A stretch of DNA of 64,000 nt, from NCBI GenBank assembly GCA_003326205.1, contig LWTK01000074.1:1-64000 (forward strand). Reading direction: 5' to 3'. The notes beneath the pieces were generated by a model. The model was not told the origin of the DNA. It saw only the letters and a program-made list of their open reading frames with translations, and searched no databases. Both the position numbers and the translations under genes were made by a program. Below are positions 24,472-33,354 of the stretch, piece by piece. The stretch comes from Nostoc sp. ATCC 43529 (GTDB taxonomy: Bacteria; Cyanobacteriota; Cyanobacteriia; Cyanobacteriales; Nostocaceae). The stretch's first letter is position 1, and every line of letters begins with the position of its first letter.

Positions 24472-25506
24472 CTACCAAGATAAATCCATCAAATTCGCTA
24501 GCTTATAAACTACCCGCGCCCCAACATTTCCATCCCATTCGCCATCGCCGACTTCGCAGATATCAAAGCCAATAATCTTTCTACCACTATTTACCAATTC
24601 CCGAAACAGACAAAATGTTTGCTCTAATTCCAAACCACCTGGAACAGGAGTACCCGTACTCGGACATAGTTTTGGATCTAAACCATCGGCGTCAAAGCTA
24701 ACATAAACATACTCAGGTAAATGATTGATAATTTCTCGACATAAATCAATCCAAGTTGCGCCAGAGTAAAGTTTTTGCTTGATAGCAGGATCGTAATAAG
24801 CAATAATCCGACCATCAGATGTGTTAATCATCTGAACTTCATCATGCGAAATATCACGTAAACCAACTTGCACTAACTTGGAAATTTGTGGTATTTTCAT
24901 TGCATTAAACATGATCGACGCGTGAGAAAACTCAAATCCCTCATAGGCGTCGCGTAAATCTGCGTGCGCGTCAATGTGCAAAATCCCATAATTTGGGTAT
25001 TTAGCTGCTAATGCTTGGAAAAAACCTAAAGGTGAACTGTGATCTCCTCCAATGACTGCAACTCGTTTACCATTGTTAATTGCTTGCTGACAATTCTCAA
25101 ACAACCATTCATTAAGTTGTTGACAAGCATGATTTATTTCTATGAGTACAGGTCTTAAATCTGGTGTATCTGAAATTTCTTTACCTTGGGCTAATCTTTC
25201 GATAATTTTTGCTGCCAAGGTACGATAATATTTGTTTTTTTCTAAGATATCCTGAGGGATTTCCACCATGAAAATTCCCTGTTTCCAGCCATCAGGGCGA
25301 TCGAAATCGAATAAATCTAATTGAGTCGAAGCGTCGAGAATGCGCTGTGGCCCGTTAGCTGTACCTGCACCATAGGAAACAGTGACTTCCCAAGGTACAC
25401 CAAAGACAATCAAGTTTGCAGACTCATAATCGAATGGTAAACCTAAAAGGTTGCCATTAATTTCGCCTACGCCACTGGGATTGTAATCTTGTAATTGATT
25501 AATCAT
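24472..25506 (-). CDS. Agmatinase/arginase family ureohydrolase
   Basis: A 344-residue cytosolic Mn-dependent ureohydrolase. The metal motifs are visible: GGDHS (about 153-157), HIDAHADLRD (about 176-185) and SFDADGLDP (about 269-277). Anabaena alr2310-type agmatinase, which converts agmatine to putrescine and urea in arginine catabolism, belongs to this clade (family knowledge). The same fold also includes guanidine hydrolases, so the exact substrate is uncertain. It is a single gene whose 3' end abuts the repeat at 24418-24470. Confidence 0.85.
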   Translation of the reverse strand: MINQLQDYNPSGVGEINGNLLGLPFDYESANLIVFGVPWEVTVSYGAGTANGPQRILDASTQLDLFDFDRPDGWKQGIFMVEIPQDILEKNKYYRTLAAKIIERLAQGKEISDTPDLRPVLIEINHACQQLNEWLFENCQQAINNGKRVAVIGGDHSSPLGFFQALAAKYPNYGILHIDAHADLRDAYEGFEFSHASIMFNAMKIPQISKLVQVGLRDISHDEVQMINTSDGRIIAYYDPAIKQKLYSGATWIDLCREIINHLPEYVYVSFDADGLDPKLCPSTGTPVPGGLELEQTFCLFRELVNSGRKIIGFDICEVGDGEWDGNVGARVVYKLANLMDLSW

Positions 25507-26164
25507 TGATTATTTACTGAATTGAGGTACAAAGCACGCTGCCTAGTAGACATCTGCATTGTAATAAAAATTTTTCATCGCCGCTAAACTACATATCTCA
25601 CAAAGATATTTTTTCTACATTAGCGTTGCTAGCAAATAGCTGCGTAAATATATACGTATGTATATTTTTATTTCAACTCAAATAACTATTGTATGTTTGG
25701 ACGATTGTTATTTAGTACAAGCGTCTTCAATGAGGATTTGACTACGTTGTCCATCACGCAAAGATCCCACAGCCTGGGCTAATTGCTACCCTTCTCATAA
25801 TAGAAAACCTGCGCGTAGCAAGCGTCAAGAGTAGGAAAAACAGGTGAGTCAACAGACATCAAAACTTCAGCCGCAATCCTAAATCTATTAAAGACGATTT
25901 CCGAAATAGGCAATTTCGGAGTTGTATATAAATGATGCCTAAGTTAATTCCAAAAAACACAGAATAAAACTACATAATCTGTTAAATTTAAGTATTTTTT
26001 AAAGTTTTAAGTAAAAAATAAAACTTAAATTTAACTCATAAGCGTAATTGAACTGTAATGTTCAACCAATTTATTCGCGTAAACCATCCAGAAAATTCAT
26101 GGTGTGTATCTCAACTCCACGAATCTTTTAGTCCAGTAGCATTTTGTATATTAAAATACCTGAT
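25507..26164. other. Spacer with a possible gene relic
   Basis: There is no intact gene. On the minus strand, about 25745-25865, two joined frames read FRIAAEVLMSVDSPVFPTLD and LAQAVGSLRDGQRSQILIED, ending ACTK-stop near 25716; a TAG separates them. This looks like a decayed coding region, family not recognised. A palindrome ATATATACGTATGTATAT is near 25648-25666. Confidence 0.35.
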
Positions 26165-26785
26165 ATGATGACTCTAACAAAGACATTAGTTGAAAAACAG
26201 CGGCGAGAAAATATCAATCATGACTCAAAGCGAGCTGATTTTTTGCAAGAAGTAATCGAAGGCTTAGAGGATGGGATTTTAATTTTAAATAAGGCTGGAA
26301 AAGTGCTTCATGCTAACGCGTCTGCTCATCGAATTTTTTCCCAATTTGATGATCGAGAAAATTGCACTGAGAATTTTGTACCGCCAGCTATCTGGAATTT
26401 ATGTGAATCATTGCTGAGCAATCAGTCTTTGCTTTCTGATAAAATGATAATTTTTTCTGATGAGATTGTACTTGACAAATCAAATATTTTTAGGATTAGA
26501 GTCAGAGTACTTAATTTGGGTGGATTTGATGTACCTTGTTTATTGGTAACCATCCAAAACAAATATGAATTTCTTAAACACGTAGCCCTCAGCGAAGTTA
26601 AAAAGTTTGAACTGACGCGCCGGGAAGCAGAAATTTGGTTCCTCTACAGAAACAACCACAGCTACAAAGAAATTGCCAATAAGCTTTTCATCACTATCAA
26701 TACAGTGAAAAAGCACATGAAAAATATTCACGCTAAGCGACAAGCATCTGCCATGCTTGAGGAACGGTATCAAACTCAAAATTAA
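26165..26785 (+). CDS. PAS-LuxR type transcriptional regulator
   Basis: About 206 residues from ATG 26165 (or 26168); a frame starting at a TTG 21 bases upstream is not preferred. Residues about 25-130 form a PAS-like sensor (VIEGLEDGILILNKAGKVLHANASA) and residues about 142-195 a LuxR-type helix-turn-helix (LTRREAEIWFLYRNNHSYKE, then IANKLFITINTVKKHM). No phospho-receiver domain is present, so the PAS domain probably senses the signal directly. It stands alone, preceded by 650 bases and followed by 540 bases without genes. The regulon is unknown. Confidence 0.85.
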   Translation: MMTLTKTLVEKQRRENINHDSKRADFLQEVIEGLEDGILILNKAGKVLHANASAHRIFSQFDDRENCTENFVPPAIWNLCESLLSNQSLLSDKMIIFSDEIVLDKSNIFRIRVRVLNLGGFDVPCLLVTIQNKYEFLKHVALSEVKKFELTRREAEIWFLYRNNHSYKEIANKLFITINTVKKHMKNIHAKRQASAMLEERYQTQN

Positions 26786-27327
26786 AAAGAAGAATTCAGA
26801 AGTCAGAATTCAGGAATCAGAATCAATTTGATGGTGAATTTAGCAAGATTTTCCTGAAATGGTGTGACTTTTGAATTCTTTCTTAATTAATTTGCCAATA
26901 GCAATGGCTTGTACGTAGGTAATGGAGAGTGTTGACTGTTGACTGTTGACTCATGAGTTATTCCCCTCTGACCCCTGGCCTCCTCCCTCCCTCACTCTTC
27001 TTGACAGTATAAAAACATTAAGTATGTAGATTTGATTATAATTACTGAAAACATCCATCTTTTAGCCATTCGGGCGTGAATCATAATTTAAGTGAATTAG
27101 CAACACCCAAACGTTAAATTCAGTAAACAGTTATCAGGCGTATGGTGGGGAATTTCAATCAGTTATCAGTTCCTGGTGTTCAACGATCGCTGATAACTGG
27201 TAACTATATAGTGGGGGCTTAAACCCAGCGACGAAACTAACAACCGATAACTGATAACTGTTAAAGGGGTTGCTTTGATTGTCAGTCAAGTTGAGAATAA
27301 ATAGGCGGAGCACACGGGGAAACTAAC
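26786..27327. other. Spacer with inverted-repeat block before lpdA
   Basis: Contains a GAATTC run, a GTTGACT 7-mer repeated three times (about 26929-26950), and a 137-bp block bounded by AACAGTTATCAG (27126-27137) and its complement (27251-27262) with further internal TTATCAG/CTGATAA copies. The block could fold into alternative hairpins in front of lpdA. No gene is seen. Confidence 0.6.
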
Positions 27328-28758
27328 GTGAGTCAAGAATTTGATTACGATTTAGTCATTATCGGCGCTGGTGTGGGCGGACATGGCGCAGCCCTACACG
27401 CCGTAAGTTGTGGTTTAAAAACAGCGATTATTGAAGCTGCTGATATGGGAGGAACCTGTGTTAATCGCGGTTGTATTCCTTCTAAAGCACTGTTAGCAGC
27501 ATCTGGACGTGTGCGGGAGTTACGAAATGCCCACCACCTCAAGTCGTTGGGAATTCAAGTAGGTAGCGTGGAATTCGATCGCCAAGCGATCGCCAATCAT
27601 GCTACCAATCTCGTCTCGAAGATTCAAGGCGACTTAACTAACAGTCTCAAACGTCTGGGAGTCGATATCATCAAAGGCTGGGGAAAAATTGCCGGGGCAC
27701 AAAAAGTCTCCATCGCTGGAGACGGCACTGAAAAAACCATCACAGCCAAAGATATTATCCTTTCCCCTGGTTCAATTCCTTTTGTTCCTCCAGGAATTGA
27801 AGTAGACGGCAAAACTGTCTTTACCAGCGACCAAGGTGTGAAGTTAGAATCACTACCAAACTGGGTAGCGATTATTGGCAGTGGTTACATCGGCTTAGAA
27901 TTTTCTGATATTTACTCAGCCTTGGGTTGTGAAATCACCTTGATTGAAGCCCTAGACCAGTTAATGCCAGGATTTGACCGCGACATTGCCAAACTTGCCG
28001 AACGGGTGCTGATTACTCCCCGCGACATTGAAACGAAAGTGGGGATATACGCCAAAAAAGTCATCCCCGGTTCGCCAGTGGTAATTGAGTTAGCGGATTT
28101 CAAAACCAAAGAAGATGTCGATGTCATCGAAGTAGATGCTTGCTTAGTGGCTACAGGACGCATCCCAGCGACGCAAAATCTCGGTTTAGAGTCTGTAGGT
28201 GTGGAACTCGATCGCCGGAACTTTATCCCCGTTGACGATCGCATGGCAGTATTGTCAGCAGGCGAAGTAGTGCCGCATCTCTGGGCAATTGGTGACGCTA
28301 ATGGCAAAATGATGTTAGCACATGCCGCTTCTGCTCAAGGCATCGTCGCGGTGGAAAACATAGTTGGCAGGGAGAAGAAAGTAGACTATCGCAGCATCCC
28401 CGCAGCGGCGTTTACCCACCCGGAAGTTAGCTATGTAGGCTTAACGGAAACAGCAGCTAAGGAATTAGGACAAACCGAAGGGTTTGAAATCGCCACCAGT
28501 AGAAGTTACTACAAAGGAAATTCCAAAGCCTTGGCAGAAAACGAAGCCGACGGTATTGCCAAAGTGATCTATCGCAAAGACACAGGCGAAGTCTTGGGCG
28601 TCCATATTTTCGGACTCCACGCCTCAGACTTAATTCACGAAGCATCAGCCGCCATCGCTAACCGTCAAAGTGTCCAAAGTCTAGCGCATCTAGTTCACGC
28701 CCATCCAACACTTTCAGAAGTCCTAGACGAAGCTTATAAACGAGCGATCGCTATTTAG
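27328..28758 (+). CDS. lpdA: Dihydrolipoyl dehydrogenase
   Basis: A 476-residue flavoprotein, the E3 component of pyruvate dehydrogenase and, in cyanobacteria, of the glycine cleavage system. FAD motif IIGAGVGGHGAA (11-22), redox disulphide Cys44/Cys49 in GGTCVNRGCIPSK, NAD-binding IIGSGYIGLEFSD, and the C-terminal HAHPTLSE with the catalytic His-Glu pair at the dimer interface. The start is GTG 27328 because the N-terminus then fits the family. trpC follows 135 bases downstream, separated by heptamer arrays, so co-transcription is not certain. Confidence 0.95.
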   Translation: MSQEFDYDLVIIGAGVGGHGAALHAVSCGLKTAIIEAADMGGTCVNRGCIPSKALLAASGRVRELRNAHHLKSLGIQVGSVEFDRQAIANHATNLVSKIQGDLTNSLKRLGVDIIKGWGKIAGAQKVSIAGDGTEKTITAKDIILSPGSIPFVPPGIEVDGKTVFTSDQGVKLESLPNWVAIIGSGYIGLEFSDIYSALGCEITLIEALDQLMPGFDRDIAKLAERVLITPRDIETKVGIYAKKVIPGSPVVIELADFKTKEDVDVIEVDACLVATGRIPATQNLGLESVGVELDRRNFIPVDDRMAVLSAGEVVPHLWAIGDANGKMMLAHAASAQGIVAVENIVGREKKVDYRSIPAAAFTHPEVSYVGLTETAAKELGQTEGFEIATSRSYYKGNSKALAENEADGIAKVIYRKDTGEVLGVHIFGLHASDLIHEASAAIANRQSVQSLAHLVHAHPTLSEVLDEAYKRAIAI

Positions 28759-28759
28759 T

Positions 28760-28893
28760 CATTAGTCCTTTGTCATTTGTCCTTTGTCAATAAACAAGGA
28801 CAAATGACCATTGACCACTGACTAATGACCAATGACCAATACTTCGGCTCCGCTCAGTACAAGTGACTAATGACCAATGACTAATGACTAATT
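28760..28893. repeat. Heptanucleotide arrays before trpC
   Basis: TTAGTCA/TTGTCAT runs, then CAATGAC/TAATGAC runs, interrupted by a short GGCTCCGCTCAG segment. They extend to the trpC start and could fold back on each other, since the two halves are roughly complementary. Confidence 0.9.
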
Positions 28894-29784
28894 ATGCAAA
28901 TCCGTCGCCGTTCGCCTAACCCAGCTATTGCTGTATCTACGTTACGTTATCAAGCTGCTGTACCTAATTCAGAACCAAACAATATTTTGGAGGAAATTGT
29001 TTGGCATAAAGAACAAGAAGTTGACCAAATGCGGGAAAGGTTACCTTTGCGGGAATTGCAACATCAGGTACTTTCCGCGCCACCAACCCGTGATTTTATA
29101 GCAGCTTTGCGTCAAGGAAAAACAAAGCCAGCGGTAATTGCGGAAGTAAAAAAAGCTTCTCCCAGCAAAGGGGTTTTACGAGCAGATTTCGATGCAGTAG
29201 CGATCGCCCAATCGTATCAGCAAGGTGGTGCCAGTTGCCTTTCTGTGTTGACAGATGCCAAATTTTTTCAGGGCAGCTTTGACAACTTAGCCAACGTTCG
29301 CGCTGCGGTAGATTTGCCTTTACTGTGCAAGGATTTTATCATCTATCCTTACCAGATGTACTTAGCCCGAATTCGAGGTGCAGATGCCATTTTGTTGATT
29401 GCGGCTATTCTCAATGATGGAGATTTGCAATACTTCCTGAAAATTGCCAACAACCTGAAAATGGCAGCCTTGATTGAAGTCCATAGTTTGGCAGAACTTG
29501 ACCGGGTGTTAGCCTTAGATGGGGTCTCCTTAGTGGGAATCAATAATCGCAATTTGGAAGATTTTTCTGTTGACCTCGAAACTACTTGCCAACTTTTGGC
29601 TGCAAGAGGTAGTCAATTGCAACAGAAAAACATCCTCGTTGTCAGCGAGTCAGGACTACATAAACCAGATGACTTGAGTTTAGTAGTTAAAGCAGGTGCA
29701 TCCGCTGTACTCATTGGAGAATCTTTAGTGAAACAACCAGATCCCGGTGGTGCGATCGCCCCTCTATTACCCAGGAATTTCTAA
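28894..29784 (+). CDS. trpC: Indole-3-glycerol phosphate synthase
   Basis: A 296-residue TIM-barrel enzyme of tryptophan synthesis. The active-site motif VIAEVKKASPSKG, LCKDFIIYPYQ and the phosphate-binding GINNRNLEDFSVD, VSESGLHK and GASAVLIGESLV are all present. The first 35 residues form the extension typical of cyanobacterial proteins. It is not clustered with trpB, which lies 6 kb downstream in this window. A hairpin directly follows the stop codon. Confidence 0.95.
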   Translation: MQIRRRSPNPAIAVSTLRYQAAVPNSEPNNILEEIVWHKEQEVDQMRERLPLRELQHQVLSAPPTRDFIAALRQGKTKPAVIAEVKKASPSKGVLRADFDAVAIAQSYQQGGASCLSVLTDAKFFQGSFDNLANVRAAVDLPLLCKDFIIYPYQMYLARIRGADAILLIAAILNDGDLQYFLKIANNLKMAALIEVHSLAELDRVLALDGVSLVGINNRNLEDFSVDLETTCQLLAARGSQLQQKNILVVSESGLHKPDDLSLVVKAGASAVLIGESLVKQPDPGGAIAPLLPRNF

Positions 29785-29791
29785 AAAAACA

Positions 29792-29808
29792 CCCTGCTCC
29801 TTGCAGGG
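29792..29808 (+). terminator. Hairpin after trpC
   Basis: CCCTGC-TCCTT-GCAGGG starts 8 bases after the trpC stop. It is preceded by an A run but not followed by a U run, so termination efficiency is uncertain. Confidence 0.6.
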
Positions 29809-30056
29809 TCACTGTACATAATAGTTTGACAATTGGGCATACTATACGTGGATATACAGCATTTTGCTGCCTAATATGAGCAATATCTTTGCTAAATCTT
29901 TATCGCTAGGCAAATCAAAGCCTAAACAATTAGTTATTTATTATGTAACAATTTATTAATAAGAGAAAAGTCTAGCGATCGGCTTCCCAGCATCAGAACT
30001 TAAAAGACAAACTCTGACTCGTAAAAATCCCAAATTTGAAATTAAACTCTAACTTC

Positions 30057-30308
30057 ATGGAGCAAATTCCCCTACCTTCACCTATCCACTACGAACTTAT
30101 ACTTCAACTTTTAGAAAGACAAACAATGTCAGCTGTAAATGATAATCCAGATTTACGGTATCAAGTGAATCAGCTAATTATTACTCTTCGGAAAGCTGTT
30201 GTGCAACAAAAACGACTAGAAGAAAATTGCCAGTTTTCCTCTTTGGGTGTCGATCACCGTTGGTCAATCAACCATCATAAAGGTAATAAAGTTGTTGTCC
30301 CTGATTGA
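30057..30308 (+). CDS. DUF5340-type small cyanobacterial protein
   Basis: An 83-residue protein from ATG 30057 (MEQIPLPSPIHYELILQLLE); a TTG start 7 codons earlier is not preferred. The text IHYELILQLLERQTMSAVND and QLIITLRKAVVQQKRLEE matches the conserved helical core of this cyanobacteria-only family. It is soluble, about 80 residues, function unknown. The C-terminal 20 residues (FSSLGVDHRWSINHHKGNK) are less conserved. Confidence 0.7.
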   Translation: MEQIPLPSPIHYELILQLLERQTMSAVNDNPDLRYQVNQLIITLRKAVVQQKRLEENCQFSSLGVDHRWSINHHKGNKVVVPD

Positions 30309-30313
30309 AACTG

Positions 30314-30408
30314 ATACGGTTTTGAATTGTATATTTTGGATTGGGAATAGCCTTGGTGAATCTGTGTTTAGTCAATCCATCAGTTGCAATCATTTTTCCA
30401 GTTAGTAT
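30314..30408. mobile_element. Miniature element, family A (diverged copy)
   Basis: The left end ATACGGTTTTGAA and right end CATTTTTCCAGTTAGTAT align with the ends of the element at 38333-38392. It starts 5 bases after the DUF5340 stop codon. Confidence 0.5.
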
Positions 30409-30557
30409 TAAATGTTTCAACTCAAAATTTTTGCTCGTTATTAGGTTAGCTTACCACTTAACTTTGTCTGCCCTGCAAAATATCTAGACATCCTATAGCA
30501 ATCATATTTAATTTCTGAAAATTGTCCGATTGAGATACCCGACTTATTACATAAGTC

Positions 30558-30701
30558 GGGTATCTTGCAATACGGTTCGGTTAAAGGGGAAAGGGTAAGG
30601 GGGAAAGGGGAATAAAAAACCTTTAACCCTTACCCTTTAACCTTTTCCCCAAACTAATTGTTAGTTCAAAATGCTTATCCGAACCGTATTGGGGTATCTT
30701 G
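30558..30701. mobile_element. Miniature element with perfect 13-bp inverted repeats and 10-bp flanking duplication
   Basis: The element proper is 30568-30691 (124 bp): CAATACGGTTCGG at the left and CCGAACCGTATTG at the right. It is flanked on both sides by the identical 10-mer GGGTATCTTG (30558-30567, 30692-30701). The interior is a purine/pyrimidine inverted repeat (AAAGGGGAAAGGGTAAG type). This is the signature of a DNA transposon insertion with target duplication. Confidence 0.85.
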
Positions 30702-31009
30702 TTGAATAGCATTTGTAGCATAAGGGGGGTCGCCGTAGGCGGGGGGATCTTAACGGAAGCGTATTGGCTATACGTGAAGATTAAAAATTGGCAATTTAAA
30801 TTTATACAAAAATATTAATTTGCAGCTTGAAAAAAATAATATAGGTTGATAAATAAATAGAAGGTAGCTAAAATTTTTATAAAAAAACGAAATATAAAAA
30901 TCAGCTATCAGTCAAAATTGAGTTGTGTATTCTGTAGAATTAATTTCTGAATATCTCCTGAATTCTGAACTATTCTGCAAAAAAATTCTCTCTCAAATTT
31001 GATGAAAGA
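30702..31009. other. AT-rich spacer before carbonic anhydrase
   Basis: No gene is seen. It contains a short GTCGCCGTAGGCGGGGGGATC segment of dispersed-repeat type and long A/T runs, probably the promoter region of the carbonic anhydrase gene. Confidence 0.4.
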
Positions 31010-31657
31010 ATGAAATATAACAGCATTAATCAACTCTTCAGAAATAATCAAGCTTGGGTTGCCGATAAGCTGGCTCTCAACCCGAATTATTTTGAAGAAT
31101 TATCTAGCGGACAAACGCCACCATTTCTGTATATTGGTTGTTCTGATAGTCGTTTGCCGTTAACAAATTTTACCCGTACAGAACCAGGAGAATTATTTGT
31201 ACATCGTAATATTGCTAATCAGGTTTCTCTAACAGATATGAACTTTTTAGCCGTTTTAGAATACGCAATTCTCCATCTGGAAGTGAAACACATTATCGTT
31301 TGTGGTCACTACGATTGCGGAGGAATTAAAGCGGCTTTAGAATGGAAAACCATCGGAATTATTGATAACTGGGTAAATCCGATTCGCGAATTGTATTTGC
31401 ACAAAAAAGCAGAAATTGACGCTTTACCAACAAGAGAAGAACGCCTGAACCGTTTGGCGGAAATGAACGTTGCGGCGCAAGTAAAAAATCTTTACCAAAC
31501 TTCAATCATGCGTCAGATACTTTATACGTCAAAAGCGCCTATGGTTCATGGCTGGGTACTAAATATCAGTACTGGATTAATCAAAGACTTGAACGTTTCA
31601 ACCCTGGAATGGCAATTGCATAACTGTCCCTTGCTTTTGGAATGGAATATAGACTAG
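31010..31657 (+). CDS. Beta-class carbonic anhydrase
   Basis: A 215-residue enzyme interconverting CO2 and bicarbonate. The zinc ligands Cys44, His100 and Cys103 (YIGCSDSR; CGHYDCGG) and the Asp46/Arg48 dyad are present. The N-terminal MKYNSINQLFRNNQAW and the length fit the cytoplasmic IcfA/CcaA-like or bacterial Can group; there is no signal peptide and no long carboxysomal C-terminal extension. It lies 400 bases upstream of sbtA, in the same direction but separated by a miniature element and a terminator, so it is a separate transcription unit in a functional cluster. Its stop codon lies in the first three bases of that element. Confidence 0.92.
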   Translation: MKYNSINQLFRNNQAWVADKLALNPNYFEELSSGQTPPFLYIGCSDSRLPLTNFTRTEPGELFVHRNIANQVSLTDMNFLAVLEYAILHLEVKHIIVCGHYDCGGIKAALEWKTIGIIDNWVNPIRELYLHKKAEIDALPTREERLNRLAEMNVAAQVKNLYQTSIMRQILYTSKAPMVHGWVLNISTGLIKDLNVSTLEWQLHNCPLLLEWNID

Positions 31658-31800
31658 TAGTCTATCGCATTAATTTTGATGGGTTAATAAACGTAGACGC
31701 GGAGCGGCTTGCCGCAGGCTACCGCAAAGGACGCAAAGAGCGCAAAGAAAGAAAAATTAAGAAGAAGTTTACCCCTCATAACTAATGCGACGAACCACTA
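31655..31800. mobile_element. Miniature element, family D, overlapping the carbonic anhydrase stop
   Basis: 146 bp with about 30-bp imperfect terminal inverted repeats (left TAGTAGTCTATCGCATTA, right end complement TAGTGGTTCGTCGCATTA). The interior carries the ACCGCAAAGGACGCAAAGAG motif common in this genome. The first three bases are the TAG stop codon of the carbonic anhydrase gene. Confidence 0.7.
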
Positions 31801-31810
31801 GGGACATTAG

Positions 31811-31905
31811 CCATTGGGTATGAGAAGAGGATGGGGGGATAAGGGGATAGGGAGATGGGGGGAAAGAAGAATTACTTTCTCCCCATCTCCCCATGCCCCA
31901 TACCC
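31811..31905. repeat. Long inverted repeat of GGGGA/TCCCC composition
   Basis: TTGGGTATGAG...GGGGAT runs are complementary to the CCCCATCTCC...CATACCCAA runs across a short AT loop, making a long imperfect hairpin between the carbonic anhydrase and sbtA. Confidence 0.6.
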
Positions 31906-31906
31906 A

Positions 31907-31938
31907 AAAACTCCACCTACAAAAGGATGGAGTTTTTT
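31907..31938 (+). terminator. Rho-independent terminator upstream of sbtA
   Basis: AAAACTCCA-CCTACAAAAGGA-TGGAGTTTTTT: a 9-bp stem followed by a run of six T. It insulates sbtA from upstream transcription. Confidence 0.75.
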
Positions 31939-32053
31939 AATGTTCAATTGACATGGGGTAGCAAGACACGATACATCATGATCGAGCCATTAAATTTTTT
32001 CAGATGAAAAATTTCTCTAATTCCCAACTTTATCAGTATCAGGAGGGGTGGAA

Positions 32054-33022
32054 ATGGATGTCAGCTTGATAGTATCCAACATCCTGAATCCGCCAGTCCT
32101 GTTTTTCTTTTTAGGTATGACTGCCGTTTTTGTCAAGTCCGATCTAGAAATTCCTCCACCAGTACCGAAACTGCTTTCGCTTTATCTGCTATTGGCAATT
32201 GGTTTTAAAGGAGGGGTAGAACTGATTAAAAGCGGAATCACTCAGGAAGTAGTTCTAACACTCATAGCAGCCATGTTGATGGCTTGCGTTGTCCCCATTT
32301 ATACGTTTTTTATCCTCAAGCTAAAGCTAGATATTTACGATGCTGCGGCGATCGCTGCAACTTATGGTTCTATCAGTGCTGTCACCTTCATCACCGCTAG
32401 TGCCTTTCTCAACGAGCTTGGTATTACTTTTGATGGCTACATGGTAGCAGCTCTAGCCTTGATGGAATCTCCAGCCATCATTGTTGGTCTGATTTTAGTG
32501 AATCTATTCTCTGTGGATGAAAAGCGAGAATTTGCCTGGGGAGAAGTTTTGCAAGAAGCATTTCTTAATAGTTCAGTCTTTCTTTTAGTTGGTAGCCTGA
32601 TAATAGGCTTCTTAACAGGAGAACGTGGCGGGAAAACTTTAGAACCCTTTACTCAGGGGATATTTTATGGTGTTCTCAGCTTTTTTCTCTTAGATATGGG
32701 ACTAGTTGCTGCCAAGAGAATTAAAGACTTGCAAAAAACCGGAGTTTTTCTGATTTCATTTGCAATACTAATTCCACTACTGAACGCCGGTATTGGGTTG
32801 GCGATCGCTAAATTCATTAGTATGCCTCAGGGTGATTCGCTTTTGTTCGCGGTGTTGTGTGCTAGCGCCTCTTACATTGCTGTGCCAGCTGCGATGCGGA
32901 TGACTGTTCCAGAGGCAAACCCTAGCCTGTACGTTTCTACAGCTCTAGCAGTGACATTCCCGTTCAATATTATTGTGGGAATTCCGTTATATCTCTACGG
33001 AATTAACCTGTTTTGGAGGTAA
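32054..33022 (+). CDS. sbtA: Sodium-dependent bicarbonate transporter SbtA
   Basis: A 322-residue inner-membrane protein with about ten transmembrane helices. MDVSLIVSNILNPPVLFFFL, KSDLEIPPPVPKLLSLYLLL and the repeat GYMVAALALMESPAII are characteristic of the high-affinity Na+/HCO3- symporter SbtA. ATG 32054 is chosen over GTG 32048 because the Shine-Dalgarno AGGAGG (32041-32046) is then well spaced. sbtB follows after 4 bases, so they are one operon. It is induced under low inorganic carbon in other cyanobacteria (family knowledge). Confidence 0.95.
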   Translation: MDVSLIVSNILNPPVLFFFLGMTAVFVKSDLEIPPPVPKLLSLYLLLAIGFKGGVELIKSGITQEVVLTLIAAMLMACVVPIYTFFILKLKLDIYDAAAIAATYGSISAVTFITASAFLNELGITFDGYMVAALALMESPAIIVGLILVNLFSVDEKREFAWGEVLQEAFLNSSVFLLVGSLIIGFLTGERGGKTLEPFTQGIFYGVLSFFLLDMGLVAAKRIKDLQKTGVFLISFAILIPLLNAGIGLAIAKFISMPQGDSLLFAVLCASASYIAVPAAMRMTVPEANPSLYVSTALAVTFPFNIIVGIPLYLYGINLFWR

Positions 33023-33026
33023 TAAC

Positions 33027-33338
33027 ATGCACCTAGTTAAAAAGATAGAGATTATCGCCAACTCTTTTGAGCTTGGCAAAATATTAGATACCCTAGACAA
33101 GTCTGGCGTACATGGTCACGCTGTCATCCGAAATGTTGCTGGCAAAGGATTACGAGGAACGACGGAAGATTTAGACATGACGATGCTTGATAATGTCTAC
33201 ATCATTGCGTTTTGTATGCCAGAACAACTCAAACCTGTTGTAGAAAACATTAGACCACTGCTCAACAAGTTTGGAGGCACTTGTTACGTCTCGGACGTAA
33301 TGGAAATTCGCTCAATGAAATGTGTTGCGTCGTTATAA
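33027..33338 (+). CDS. sbtB: PII-like regulator SbtB
   Basis: A 103-residue trimeric PII-like protein from ATG 33027, with Shine-Dalgarno GGAGGT at 33015-33020. The core IEIIANSFELGKILDTLDKS and GHAVIRNVAGKGLRGTTED (T-loop region) fit SbtB, which binds adenyl nucleotides and controls SbtA. The Synechocystis-type C-terminal redox loop CGPEGC is absent; the tail here is SMKCVASL with a single Cys. It is positioned 4 bases after sbtA, as in other cyanobacteria. The next gene, a secreted carbonic anhydrase, starts 16 bases later. Confidence 0.9.
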   Translation: MHLVKKIEIIANSFELGKILDTLDKSGVHGHAVIRNVAGKGLRGTTEDLDMTMLDNVYIIAFCMPEQLKPVVENIRPLLNKFGGTCYVSDVMEIRSMKCVASL

Positions 33339-33354
33339 AAAAATCATAAATCCA

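Noticed and set aside
31811..31938. Possible riboswitch upstream of sbtA
   Set aside because: The sequence is a simple G-rich/C-rich inverted repeat and an intrinsic terminator; no known aptamer pattern was seen.
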